From Spizellomyces punctatus DAOM BR117 (Eukaryota; Chytridiomycota; Chytridiomycetes; Spizellomycetales; Spizellomycetaceae), in NCBI RefSeq assembly GCF_000182565.1, contig NW_015971542.1, positions 1,346,873-1,410,872 of the forward strand: 64,000 nucleotides of DNA, written 5' to 3'. The notes below the pieces were generated by a model. That model saw nothing but the letters and a program-made list of their open reading frames with translations. It was not told where the DNA came from and ran no database searches. Of the stretch, positions 1 to 12,988 are shown one piece after another; within the stretch, counting starts at the first letter, position 1; each line of letters begins with the position of its first letter. A program made the position numbers and the translations under genes.

Positions 1-2481
1 ATGAGCTTAAGGGCTTGCGTGTCCATGCCTGGGTACTGGTCCTGCCTGGCAAGCGAGAGGTTGCAGAGAGCTTCTTCATAGGTACCACCGTACGGCTATA
101 CAGTCCGATCCAGCTATGAAAACTAACCTTGGCCACTTGTAGAGCCGTCAACGGGAAGAATCTACTCTACGGAAAACGAAAATTATCTCGGTGTGGAGAG
201 TGTTTTCAGTTCGGTCAACTACTGGGTCAACATGCAAGTTTGTTACGATGGTCTCAAGGTTAGTGATTGTCGTCACTGCCTTGCATAACCATTCTTACCC
301 AAACTTATTGGGCATTACAGGGCATTTCATTCGATCTGGGTGACAATGCAAAGTGGGAGTTTGTCCTTTTAGACAACACGCAACCAGGGGGAGTTGACCC
401 CCAAAATGACGACGATGATAAAGCAGCTGACAATGTATCAGACGACGAAGAAAATGAGAATGGAGATGTGGAAATTTTGGATTTGCCGCCGTCCTGGGTG
501 GAAAAACTATCTGTTTCAAAGGAAGACTTTGAGTCTCGGTGTCCGTTGGGTGCCAAGACCGTTTTGTACAAGAACGCTAGACATGTGAGCTACCTTTGCC
601 GGAATTCCACCTGCAGCTACGAGATACTAGGCTAATCCGCTTGTGTTATGCGCAACATTAGGAAGTCTTTGCAGAGTACTTTAGAACTGACGGAATGGTA
701 TCTCGAACAACTTTCTTTGCGGATGAGAGCAGAGGTTTCAATGGAGAGATCCATGAAGAGTTCCGTAACCGACGGTGCGAAACGATGAGGTGTTTCTTCA
801 TTTCGGGGCTAATCTCACTGGGTACGCTGGCATTCTACAGAGACAAACTCCGGCAACGGATCCGAGTACCATATGACGGCAAAATTCATGAATTCTTTGA
901 TCCTGGGCGCCCACACGGTCTCAAGGAACATATCATAATTGATGATCGCACAAAGGAGATGCATTTTTATCCAAGCGCACGGTCGGATGGTTTGGTCAAG
1001 CGCGTTGACGAAAGCAGCAAGGTTGATTCTTTGAGTTGCTTGCTCTGCATCCAAACCATATTGATGGCCAACACTTTACGATAGATTCTCGAACACTTTA
1101 CTGAACGAGAAGACCGTCTTGTGTATCGAAGTGTAACATTCGATGGCGAGCCGGTTCGTGATTCTAGGTCTTCACAAGTGAACTTCCCAGCATTAACTGC
1201 TACATGGACTGATTATTGCAGGACGAAGAACAGATTGAACGCGGATCCATAATCAAAATGGCTGAGAAGTTTGATCGGAATCCAGGTACGGCGAATCTCC
1301 CACCCCGTTTTCAACGTATCGGAGTATTAACTTTACAAATCCATTTGTTTACACAGATGTGCCATCCCACAAAGATGCGGCGAAGAGGACATATTTTCTC
1401 AAAGATGACAAGGTACCCATACCGATCTTCACATTCCCTAGACGCATTGAGAGACTCAATCATTATCCAGATAGGGGTCATATACCATTTCGAAGAGGGA
1501 AAGATCATCCCCTCCACTCGAGAATTTCACAAGCCAACCGCGGAGCAGAAAAACAACTTTCTTGAAATGACTGTAAGCTTTGAGGTAGCTATGGAGGTCG
1601 CCATGTTAATTGATGGACCTCTTCATGTTCACATCCTTTCATGCACAAATCAGGTGAATCCCTATGTGAAGCCGCCCAAAAAGCAATATCTTCTTGCTGA
1701 GCTGCTAGAGCTTCTCAGAGCTGAGCAAGCTTGTTTAGCCGCTGTGAAAGCATCTGATCGAGAAGTGAAAGAGATATTGCTGAGTAGGCAGGCAGAAGAG
1801 AAGGATGTGTCATTGGTGATATCCATCTATGATACCATTCGAAATCAAACGGTTTGTTTTCACTTTTCTCCGCTCTGCTCCCCCTTTATTGATGAACGGT
1901 GATATCTGTAGAAACTACCAAGCGAAGAAAAGAAAGAGACGTATAAGGAAGAAGAGGAAGCGAAGGCGACAGATATTGACTACCTTTCTCCTTTCCTTGT
2001 TAATTACGTGAGTGCCATCAGCACGTAATCCCTGCAGGCTCACACTCATCCGCACCATATCTGCAGCCCAACCCCAACCACCTCACACGCGAGGAAGCCC
2101 TCTTAGTTAAAGACGCCTGTTTGAAAGCATTCAAGGAACGTCTCATAGAGAAGGCCAACATCATTCAAGGTCGATTGGATGAAGTCACCGCAGAGTACCA
2201 ACGTCGTCAACTGGCTTACAGTCGCAACGCGGATTCGATGACTGTGGAAGAGACTGAGGAATATGTGAAGTTTTGCAATGATGCACTGTTCAAGATACAT
2301 ATTCTGGAGAAGAGGCTGGCAAAGGTATCTGTTGTGTATGATCTTTCTTGTCTTTGATATAGACCTTTCTTTTAACTGAGGTTTCGTTTCCAGCATAAAG
2401 AAACCGCACCCGAGCGTTACATTGAGTTAGACGCTAGGCTCAAGGCTGATCCAAGGATGCAACCAGCATTTGCACATTGAA
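1..2481 (+). CDS. DRC7: Dynein regulatory complex subunit 7 (CCDC135/lobo), 3' part
   Basis: Axonemal nexin-dynein regulatory complex subunit, needed for motile flagella. The window opens inside an exon; the 5' part lies upstream. Spliced exons give an FFI-EPSTGRIYST junction, NYWVNMQ, an acidic linker (residues DDDDK and onward, 405-470), YDGKIHEFFDPGRPHGLKEH (about 870-930), and a C-terminal block starting at LTREEALLVKDACLKAFKE and ending at HKETAPERYIELDARL before the stop at 2479-2481. These blocks match animal and algal DRC7 in order. Exons are separated by short introns (for example 80-149 and 257-320, approximately). It converges on the IQGAP gene with about 100 bp between stops. DRC7 is found only in flagellated lineages, so this gene itself suggests a zoosporic organism. 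Exon edges around 1080-1220 and 1860-2070 are approximate. Confidence 0.9.
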
Positions 2482-2587
2482 AAAGAAGGCCAGAGTAAGA
2501 TCACTGTACGATGATGCGCTTCTTATTTTAGGGAATGTACTATGACTATGTCGGTATGCGGAATCATAATGGACATATAGAATTATT

Positions 2588-5500
2588 TTATACATAGAAC
2601 CTGCAAATTTCAACAAAGCAACCAGTCAGTCCTGAACGAGATGCATAGTGGAAAGAAAATAAAACCCAGAACTCACTTTTTGTTCAACAGGAAAATCAGG
2701 AGATTGAGATTGATCTTGGCCCCTTCCATTAACGTTATGACCGTTTCGTTATTGTATTGAGCGGCCAACAAATCCTCCAGTCGTAGCTCCATCTTATCTT
2801 GCATTTTGACACCGAAAAACGCGGCCTCAATGTTGAAAATACCGGCCTCGTCAGAGGAGATGGTGAGTGTTATTTGTCCGTATTTGCTTGGAGAGACGTC
2901 GTCGAGAGATATCAACACGCCTTTACGGTGTAGTTCCGCTGCAGTATATTTGAAGGAGCCAAACTTTGGTACTTTTCCTGATTTTGCCAGAGCCCGCTGG
3001 TGTGCATATTGGCGGGTGAATGGTAAAGGACGTTTGCCTTTGCTGTTTTTATGAATACATATATGAGTACTGTATTATGCCGTATGGCAAGCAGAAGGCA
3101 CTTACTGTTTCTTGTTTCCAAGTTGTGACATGCATGCACTGATGTAGTCGTGATACGATTTCTTTTGATCTTCCAGGTAAACCGCCTTCTCTTCCAGATT
3201 TTTGAGTGTATTTCGCAAAGACAGCAATTCTTTCCGGCGTCGTGATCTTCGTCGAGACTTTGTAAGCATGTCTTTAGCGATCGAGTTGAGCATGTCTTGA
3301 TATTGATTGGATTTTGTGACTTGGCCTTCTGCTTCAAGTTTTGCCATGTTCTCCAAAGCTCGACGTTTGAGGCTGAAGAAGGTCGTGCTGTTTGTCAAAG
3401 TGCGCAATCAGATCATGGCCCAGGACTTGAACTAGACTGGAGTGATCCGTACCTTCCCCCTTCACCTTTCAGTAAGCTCGATTGACTCGCATATAAACCA
3501 CGGCTGCCGACACTGTTTCGAGCGCCCGCCAAATTATTAACACTTCCCGCAAGACCTTGACTGCTCCCCGTCATGCTTCCGGAAGCATTCAGAGTATCTC
3601 TGCTTTGATTCAATTGTCTTGACTGGAATTCTTTTTTGGCGTCCAGCTGCTGTGCTTCTAAAGCCAAGTATTCTTGGAATATAGACTCTTCCTTCTCGGT
3701 TACGGGAGCTTCGAGAATGTCAAGGAGATTCTTCCCTGTTTGTACTCGAATGACAGCCATAATGTAGCGTTTTGCTTCGTTCCATAAGAGTCTCACTCGG
3801 GCATCGCGTTCGTCTGGTGGACCGGCAAACAGCAATCCATATTCAGTTAAAGTCCACAAATGCAGTCGGGGCATCCTTTTACTTTACCTTCAAGGGTGGG
3901 GAACCTATTTCGAAGGCGGAGTTCAATCTCAGGACCAGAATCATCAACAACCGTTGGAACTGGAGACAAATCTGCAAGCACTAAACGTAGATTATCCTTT
4001 GCATCATCCGCCTAGATGCACACAATCAGTGAGAATGATAGGCGATTACATGCAGGACTACGATAACGTACCACATCATCCAGATTTTCAACCAATGTTT
4101 TGTGAAGTTGGAAAATTTCTCCAGAGGATAGTTTAACTGTCGGTCGCTGTTTCTGTGCCATACTAGCGTACTCGCTCATTGCTTCAGCGTATTCATCCTC
4201 CAGTTCAGCATCGACCGTCGTCGCTAATATCAATAGTCACATTATTTCCATGCACCACAGTCGCGAATGGGTTCTGGCTATTACCTTCTTTAAAAATGGT
4301 CATGAAGGTCTTAAACTTTTCAGAAATGTAGGGATTCAGCTCCGCCAGGTTGGGATCATCATTGGGAAAACCTTTTCCGACCGACATCTGATGGAGGGTT
4401 TTTGCAATCTATAATGCAATGCTAGGGTTATACGAAGATAAGAATAGCCACCGTCTGCAGATGAAGAAGATATACCTCAGCCAGATTCTTTCGTTGCGTA
4501 GGTGAAAGGGCCGATGCAACCGACATGTCAATAACTTCGAACTGCTCGGGCTGACTGCAAACATATTTCTGATTAGAAGCGCTGGAGGAAATTACACATG
4601 CCGACAGTCAAGGGTCCTCACATGATAGCGGGACTAATGTAACGGTAGTAGATGAAATTGCCGCCAACGAGTCGTACGATTTCATCATCGTTTCCGGGGA
4701 ACCTTTTCTGAAAGCGGAGATAGCTCAGTTCCCTATTCTGTGCTCTTCCATTGAGATCTCCAAATACCTGTAATGCTTCCTTAAGTTGCCTGGCAATATA
4801 TCGCAGACCGAAAGGCATGTCCTTGGTCGACCGGGATAGAGCCGATACGAATTCCCCAGTAATCTGCTTTAGTTTCGCAATGTCTGCAAATGAGAATCAT
4901 TTTCTGTTAATTCGATAATGAGACGGGTACACTAGCTAATCATTCCTTACGTTGAACTTGGATTCTCTGCACTTCGGGATCCTCCGCAGCCTGCTTTGAT
5001 GTCACGTCGTAGGGGCGCTGGCTTTTCTTTCCTGTTTGGATCTCCTCCGCTGCAATCAAGGTTCTGTAAATCTGATCCCATAGAATAAGTTCGTAATTTC
5101 TTGTTTCAATAATTCATTGGTTTGCAACTAACCGCAAGTGGTTCTGTCTCCAAGTTAAGGTCTTGATTGTTAAGGATGGATTTGACAAAAGGTTGTGCCA
5201 AATTTCGGAGATAATCTGCGTTTCCTCCACGCCTTTCGATGCGTGTAAGCTTGCAGTATTGTAAGGCTATTCGGGAATAAGGCCCACATACCGTGTGTAA
5301 TCAACAACAAGCTTAATAAAGAAGGGATCTGCACGCCAGAATTCATCCAAGCTGGTGATGTCCTCCACCTCAAGTTTGATTGCTTCCCGGAACAAACTCA
5401 ACAGAAGCGATTCCACCCGTCTGTCTTGAGCATAACCGTACAGCGACAGTACCACCTTCGTCAAGAACTTTGTTGCAGTGTTACCGCTCATCTTGTTCAT

Positions 5501-7700
5501 GGTAAAAACAAGTCTAGCCAGATACTGTGGCTGGGTTTGCAGTAAATAGAATAGTTCTTCATAGTGTTCGCGCTTGGATCGGCTCTCTTTATCCTTCCCT
5601 CGAAGATTAATGGCCCCTTGCAGATCTTTCTCCTGAGACTTGGTAACATTAAGGGCTTGCCGCATCTTCTTGGAGGTGAAGTGAATAACTTCCTCGAGAG
5701 AAATGCGATTTCGTACGAGGAGGGAGATTTTCGTATCAAGATCCGCAACCTCTCCTTCCAAAGTGATGTTCTCCCGGATGCGCTTGACGACGAGTTGGCG
5801 TAGTCGATCAACCTCTTTTTTGACATGTGTAAGAAGAGAAGGCAATCAAGAACGCAAAAACATGAGCGGTACGAACCAGTATCCTCTTCAAAGTCATTGT
5901 CGGTGTCGTCGAGCAGATCCAGGAAGTTTCGCAAAACATTGACGTTTGGGTCGTCCAACCGCGCTATCAAGAATGAACGCATGAGCTTGATCGTCAGTAG
6001 AAACTAGAACGTGGGGGATTATCTTACCCAAGGCATGGTAAGCTTTTGCGAATCTCTTTGCTCTCCACATTGATTGAATTTTGGCCACCGAATCCCCTTG
6101 AGCTTTCAAATAGTTTGTACGCTCCAAATAGCGCCGCCGTTGCTTTCGACCTTTGTACTTTGCTTGAATCTATTGAGAGATTGTCAGAACTCACGCAATG
6201 CACACATGCCATGATTTAAAACGTACCTTTGTCCAGACGCGCTCTTTTCCGTGTATTTCTGCAAGCTTGTTCTTATATGCCTCTCGCATCTTGCGTCCTC
6301 TCCATACCGCTTGAAGTCTTGCAATGGAATTTTCATTCTCCGCATATGTGCGTCGCTTTTCAAGATATTTCTTTCGCTGCAGGTGCATTCGAACGAGTGC
6401 TTGAGCGCGAATGATATTGGCCAAATATTCCTTCTCCTTTTTTTCCGCCTGTTTAGCTTGATGCGCACGGTAATCGGTAAGCAACTGTTGATAGTTCTTT
6501 CGCGCAATGTAAGCTCGGAATTCTGCTTGCAATCGCACAACTTTATCGACGTGCTCGGCCAAGTATATCTGCCGCTCTGTTTACAAGATCAGTTCACGCT
6601 ATTGCTTGCCCTGGCTTGCATCCAATTCATTTCCCTTACTCTGCTCCTCAGTCAAGACAGGTTCTGGTATAGGCTCTGCGAGCTCCTTCGACAATGCATC
6701 ACCAACGCTTTTAAATGCAGGCATCGATACACCGGCTTCCTCAAGAGACTGTTGCGTAGCATCCAATTGTTCGTCTACGTCAGATAATCTCGTTAGCTTT
6801 TGATGTGTATCCACTAGAGTTTTGAGCACAAAGCATACCAGTGAAAGTCAGCTGGCCGACTAGATTTTTCATGGAGGGTGCCAGCCCTCGCTTTGACAGG
6901 AGATGACTGACAGAAATTGCTGTCATAAACTCGTTTCATGAACGGTAACAAGGGTTACATTCGAACATACCTTAGTGCGTGAATGCAGTAGATGACTTTC
7001 GGAATGTTCTTTTTATCGTACAAGTCAGTAAGCTCAAAAAAGAACACCTAAAGACATGATTTGTAAGTATGATATTAATGATGAAGGGTATACCAGACAT
7101 TGGGAGGACACTCACATCTGGTAAGCCCACTTTCCGCATCGCTTCGAAGAGATAGTTGATGTTGTCTGAGTGTCGGAATTGCAATCGCGTGCGGTCCTCA
7201 AAGATTTTTTTGACGGCTTCCGGCTGAAAAGACTTGGCTAAATGTGCCAGCACAATGCCGTTTCGTAACTCTTCTTCCAATTCTCCTATAGATGCAATTT
7301 GGAATTTGATGCAAGCCTCGATCCACCTTTTGTAGAAAATAATTCCAAGATGAATTAACCCGCGGGGAGGCAAATGGGGATCTGCGTTGAAACAGCTCAT
7401 ACTCTTTCGCTTCTCCAATATGACAAAGATACTCATAAGCTTGAAGCTGGGCCCTCTCCTTATCCAACCAAGCAGCATCGCGCGTCTGCCCACCGGTCTC
7501 GTGCTTAAATCGAATTCGACCATGTACTCCTACATTCAAAAGTAGCGTTATACCATCAAGCAGCATGTCACGCTTATGTATGCAAGAGCATCTGCTGCCA
7601 TACCAGCAACATCTCCTACATCCAGAGGAATCGCTGGTTGATCGGGGGATGTGCTGAAGGTGGTACTTGTTGCGCTCGTAGGACTTAATGGCTCACTCAT
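2588..7700 (-). CDS. IQGAP-family Ras GTPase-activating-like scaffold protein
   Basis: Cytoskeletal scaffold that links calmodulin, actin and Rho/Ras-type GTPases, typically at the cytokinetic ring or polar cortex. Domains in order: an N-terminal calponin-homology domain (about 7540-7130; RWIEACIKFQIASIGELEEE, then GIVLAHLAK), a short linker with SMKNLVGQLTFTG (about 6870), five IQ motifs (about 6560-6030; cores QAEFRAYIARKNY, QALVRMHLQRKKY, QAVWRGRKMREAY, QAKYKGRKQRRRY, QSMWRAKRFAKAY), a RasGAP domain (about 5400-4190; MPFGLRYIARQLKEAL, IYYRYISPAIM) and a RasGAP C-terminal domain (about 3880-2590). The last exon joins LLNKK to KFYV and a stop, matching the usual LLNKKFY end of IQGAPs. The start at 7700 (MSEPLSPTS) was chosen; an in-frame ATG at 7712 is an alternative. 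As in other IQGAPs, classical RasGAP catalysis cannot be assumed. Confidence 0.88.
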
Positions 7701-7712
7701 CGCAGAAATCAT

Positions 7713-8071
7713 GAGGCAATGGACGTCAACACCAAGCGGGAAAACAACGGACGCTAGCAGCAATAAAGCCCAGGCTTCTTTCCGATTGCTCCGACGGGGC
7801 CAAAGTGCTTGCATAAACGCCCTCGATCCCATTCCAATGTGAGCCGCGCTGCTAAGCCACGAGTTGCTGACGTGTTACGTACTGCGGGTATGACGCCTCC
7901 TTCCACGTGGATGTTGATTACTTCCGCCTTCCGATTGTTTGTTTACCCACCTGCTGCTCATTTCCTTTTTTTAAACCATTTCCATCCCGATTTCTTTGCT
8001 GGACATCACATTAAGACTTGCATACCATGTTACCACCTGCGAGAACTGCTGTGGAGACTTCAAAGGAAGCC
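7713..8071. other. Divergent intergenic region between the IQGAP gene and a small membrane protein gene
   Basis: This stretch separates two gene starts on opposite strands and presumably holds both promoters. Open frames here are short and show no recognisable protein. A T-rich patch lies near 7960-7990. No specific motif could be assigned. Confidence 0.4.
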
Positions 8072-8572
8072 ATGAACATGGCATTCCTGTTTGTGTTGGC
8101 CGTGTTGGGACCGACACTTGCTGCATTGTTGCAGTCCATGGTAAGCTTTGTTGCACTTTGAACTCACTCCCACCCAGCCTGGCCCACTGACCGCTTCCTT
8201 TAGAACTTTGTGCGGTATAACCAGAGCGCCATCGGTAAGCTGGAGATACCGCTTTTGCAAAACTCAAAAGCGTTGGTCAAGGCCTCCGGTGCCGAAAAGC
8301 CTGTTACAAAAGTCCCACAATCGAAATCGCAATCGAAACCGCAAACTCGGTCGCCTGCATCATACCTTCCGGCTGCGAACAACAAAGGAAAGAAAAATAC
8401 TGAGGTTGCGCTTCCTCAAACGCTACCGCTTCCTGGCGTCGTGCTTCAGGCCCTGGACACAGTGGATAGCGCTTGGGATTGGGCGGTGGAAAGGACCGCT
8501 GGAGCGGTAGCTTACTCGGCAGCATTTATCGGTTGGAAAGTCAAGGTGCGCAAGGCAGAGAAAGCCGCGTAA
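8072..8572 (+). CDS. Small predicted membrane-anchored or secreted protein, unknown
   Basis: Two exons join to about 145 residues. Exon 1 (8072-8140) encodes MNMAFLFVLAVLGPTLAALL, a hydrophobic segment that reads as a signal peptide or signal anchor. The intron is 8141-8203 (GTAAGC to TTTAG, phase 0). Exon 2 encodes a basic, S/K/Q-rich middle (about residues 45-95) and a C-terminal half with VVLQALDTVDSAWDWAVERT followed by a mildly hydrophobic stretch and a K/R-rich end. The joined reading frame stays open with canonical splice sites, which supports a real gene. I do not recognise the family; a one- or two-pass ER or mitochondrial membrane protein would fit. It is divergent from the IQGAP gene. 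Confidence 0.55.
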
Positions 8573-8805
8573 TTGAAGGGAAGGCTGACCGACCCACGTA
8601 TACCCGATGCTCAGATGTGGGCTTATCAGCGATTGCGGAGTTTTCGGATATCTTATAGAGGGTCACTGTACATAGATTATGGTTTTGAGCATTTCGTATC
8701 TTCAATATTCACAATTTCGTATCACATCATCAATTAATATGCTACATCCATATATACATTCATTATTCTACAGCTATTTACAACAAATAATTAGAGTCGA
8801 CTGAC

Positions 8806-11800
8806 TCAAGCCAGAGAAGCCGCCAGTGCTTCCACTGTGGTAGGATGATATTAGTATTTGCGATGCGACGGGCTCATTGAGCACGGATGACTTACAATGT
8901 TGCACTCCATGACTGGCCAAACCCTCAAGAGCCTTTTTCACAAAGTTCACTGATTCTTCCACTCGTCTAGCCAGTTGCTTCAGGTCTTTTGCAAATTGTT
9001 TGTCTCTCTCATTTGATTGCACTCCAACATCTCTCAGGTAGTCACTGCTTCTTGTTTGGTCCGCACTTGGGTCATATTTTTTGCACAAGGATGCATACTC
9101 AACGCTAAGCTCGAGAGGTGCTGACATCTGTTTCCATATTTTGGAAGCCTATCACGAAGCATCCTGCTAAGAACGCGATAGGGAATGCACCTCAATCACA
9201 TGGCTTCCTACCTTTTCGTTCAGGAGACATCTGTCCCGCACGGCGCAGACAAAAGTATCGTGCATCAAGATCAGATCATCCATGCCCTGTGCAGACTTGA
9301 TTCCCTCCATAAATGTTTTAGATTCGGCATGAATAACCTGGCGATAGAAAGATTTAGTACCGCTGGTCAATCCGCGAGAGATAAATAAACATACAGCACT
9401 AAGGAAAAATGCATGCAAATTGGCGACAAAGTGCATCAACCTGGCCTTCACTGCCGACCGTTGCCTAGCTAAAAGTAGGTTCGACGTTCCTGTAGCCTTT
9501 CTACCACGCCAATCGTCGGTGTCCAGACAGTGGCGTGCATATTTGATCGCCAGCAAGATACGCGCGATTCGATTGTAGATTGCGATAGTCGCGGGTGTCA
9601 CGATAATATTTAAGGGGAACGGAGTCTGATCGTAGGGAATTATATACTTGAGGAATCCTTGACCAGACATGGGAATTATGTGTCCATACCTGATAATGTA
9701 TGTTAATGGCGTCCAAAAGTTCCCTGCTGCTTGATTTGGCCGCACGGCCTTCCACATTCAGCAGACGTATATCAAAACACCGCGCATCAAGATGGTTCAA
9801 TTCGGTTCCAGCATTGCTTGCCAAACACTCCGCAAACGCGGCATTTAGTGCATGGGGCTCGTAACATAGTTCGCGGGACTCAACCTGCCCTCCGTAAGTC
9901 ATAAGCATTAAACATGACTGCGTGGTGTTCCGTTTCGCGTCATCAATACCTTCTCAAAGAGTTTCAAACAGAAAGGATGCATGACAGCACCAGCTGTCAT
10001 AAAATAAACTGCTTGCAGAGATTTCAGATGGTCATTCAATTCGCATTTCCGGAAGAGGATACTCGTGAGGTGACGTCCGACAGAGGCCTTTTGAGCAAGA
10101 ACATGTCGACGAATGGCGCCGCGGAAACACTCGTCAATGGATTGCCAAAGATGCTGCTGCTCTGCAAAATGAGTTAGAAACCGCTCAGATATCCATGAAC
10201 GTGCCACGGTAATGCTTACCAAACTGAACCCCGATAGTTGCGTCCTCTGCATCCATTTGATCAATGCCAACGGAAATCAAGGCTCTGAAGCACTTGGGAA
10301 ACATCTGCTCAATTTCGCTCCCAGTACCCGTGCTCTTAGACGGGTACTGAGAAGATGGTTGTTGTTCATTTCTCTTTTTCATTTTGCGATTCATCCCCAT
10401 GCCTTCGATAAAGGATGCCACAGTCGCCTCGTACAGCGACTCGCCATTCCGCGAAAGTTCGGGGAACACCTAAATTGTAGTCACCATTAAAACTCTTGTC
10501 CTCCGCCTTTCGTCGCAGCTTGATACACATACCTGCGAAGCATCGAGCTGTTCAATCACATTCAAGCTTTTCCCACACACATAGATTGCAGCATTCACGT
10601 GGGTGAGAAAATTGGGAGTCACTGATTCTCGGAGAATGTACCGTGACTGCCATTCATCTCCAGTCGCATTGGGATTACTGCTACAGTCTCTTAGAAGCGG
10701 GTCACAAAAGGGACGCCAATTTTAGCGACCTACCTAGCAACAAAGAATTCTTCTTGTGGATCATCAAGTTTACCAGTGTCCATCCAATTTTGAATGGTGT
10801 CCATATATGGTTTCATCGTACGAAGGAACAGTTCCACGAACACCGAGACTTTCACGGGCTGACAGGTATGCTCATAATGTCTAATACTGGTGCATTGTGC
10901 GGAAAGTATTTGCGTCGTCCAGGTAGCATTGTCGCGATACGGCTCTGATGAGCAAGCAGAAGCACATTGATGATCAGCCGTGGTTCAAGGAGATGGAAAT
11001 AATCGAGGAAGATCTTAACCATTTTTCTCTATCTCAAGCGCCTCCAGCATCAGGCTGAGATCATCCAAGATGTCCAACTTGCCAGAAAGCCGAGAGCCTA
11101 GTGCCATCAAAGACGTGACCTCCTGCTGTCCAGATTCTTGGACACATTAAGCAATAGCCATGCATGTTACTCGCAAAGGTTCGCACTAACTTGGCATCTT
11201 CCGCGCATACTCCTGGAAGCGTTTTTCCTCTTTCGTGATAGTTGCGTCAAAATCTCGTACGATGGAAAGCAGACCAGATGCGAATGCCTGCACGGTAAGT
11301 GGGTAGGCTATCTGTTCACTTTGGCATACACTAGAAGCCAAAAAGTTACTTGATATGCTGTCACACTTTCTTGAATCGTACCAGCAAAGAAATCACCTTT
11401 CAGCGAAAGATCGAACGCGTTGCACCGCAGTTCCGCGATCAGCAAACCATTGTAAAAGGTCGTGGAGAGCACCTTCACTCAGATGCTTCAGGGTTACATC
11501 CGTGACAGGCTTTAATATAGCATGGACACATAAGCTGGGGACGACTGGGATAGAACCAACTAAAGAATCATTACCTCAAAGCTACCATCTGAACGACTGC
11601 GAAACACTGCGGTGGCAAAGCCGGAAAGCAGAAACAGACACTCTCGTACGAAGTCAACCTCTTTCGTATAGACTGTGCTGGCCGCAGGGCGATAAAAGAA
11701 GCGCGGATCCCTCTGTTGATGAGACGCCAGGCTGGGGGCTTTACGGGTACACGTTAGCAAAAGGTATCAAGAGGTATCAAAAAGCTTTACACAGACCTAA

Positions 11801-12829
11801 AGAGCAGGGATCTTGGTGATCGAAACTTATGTCTATCGGCGGGAAATTAGCCCCTTATTGCCAGGCCCCGCACGCCATAACGAAAGCAAGAAAGAAACAA
11901 CTACCCTCTGCGAACAATGAATAAGATCCTTTTTCACGTGTCCAATACTGCCGCCGCTCCAGTTCCTTTTGTGACGATTCATTGGGGTTCGACAGCAAAT
12001 CCGGATTTCGATGTTTCTGTCGCCGCGGTTGTCTGTCCGCAACGGGTTCTTTCTGATTGCCATGGTGTGAATTAAATGGCTGCAATGACTACTGTACGGC
12101 AGCCATACCCTACCAAGGTAACTGCACTATCACAAACTTTCGTGCTTTCGTCGCTTGAATACCCGTCATCCGAGTCGACCTCATCAGTTGCGTCCTCCCA
12201 ATGTGATCCCGTCAATGGTTCCTCAGCTGTAATATCTTCCCATGTTAAGGAGCTTTCAGCATCCATAGATCCGATACATGGGTGGTAGATATTGCGCAAG
12301 GGAGCTTCAGAAAGACTGAGGAAAAGACGAAGCATGTCGTGAATCTACCAAAGCCATGGGCAGTTTAGAAAGTTTACCTGATGACACATAATGCGCAACA
12401 CGGCTTACCAAAAAGTGATAACTAGGACGCAAACTGAGTAGACTATTGAGACTCTTTCGTAGAGTGTCCGCTTTAGTGTCTTGGCTGTACACAGCAAACT
12501 TCTCAACAAGCCTGTGCAATGTTCAGTGTCAGTATCTGAGAGAGCCAAGAGGTGATGGCATCGCCACTGTTGCATACCCCCCATATTGACGAATAACTTC
12601 ATGCTCATTGGTGGTTTGCCATCTGTGGACTTTTATCTGTTTCTTGGCCAACCGGCGACATTTTAAAAAGCTCTCAGAGTCCACCTAAAACCAAGATCGC
12701 GTCAATCTCTAATGAAGTCGAACCCCATTGCGCATATCGCGAGATTACCTGAAAACCTGTAACCTGCACAATCAGTTCTGAAAGTAGCGCATCTCGGGTT
12801 GCAATATTCGTTGGAGCGGCAGACAACAT
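8806..12829 (-). CDS. Gamma-tubulin complex component (GCP4/5/6 class, GCP5-like)
   Basis: Member of the Spc97/Spc98 family, building the gamma-tubulin ring complex at microtubule-organising centres such as basal bodies. The C-terminal GCP domain is clear: LKSLQAVYFMTAGAVMHPFC (about 10030), FPLNIIVTPATIAIYNRIAR then LLAIKYARHCLD (about 9620-9520), and VKARLMHFVANLHAFF (about 9450-9400) followed by DDLILMHDTFVCAVRDRCLL (about 9270). The end is reached through an intron, giving HGVQHLEALAASLA and a stop at 8806-8808. The start at 12829 (MLSAAPTNIATRDALL) is the first Met in the open frame after an upstream in-frame stop. The DRCLL and LNIIVT blocks look closest to GCP5, but GCP4 or GCP6 cannot be excluded by eye. 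Many small exons lie between 10500 and 12700 and are only partly resolved. It is divergent from RRP40, with 159 bp between the starts. Confidence 0.75.
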
Positions 12830-12988
12830 GTCGCTCAATGGTGGGAATGGAGTTCCATCGGAGAGCGCGCTCGGACATGCATTTCATGTCCAAATGCTGG
12901 TGTGAGTCACTGTTGCCATAGTTTCCAAGAAGCTCAGACCTTTGAGTTCCCAACATTGCCTTGCACTTGAGCAAACAGCAGGGAAACA

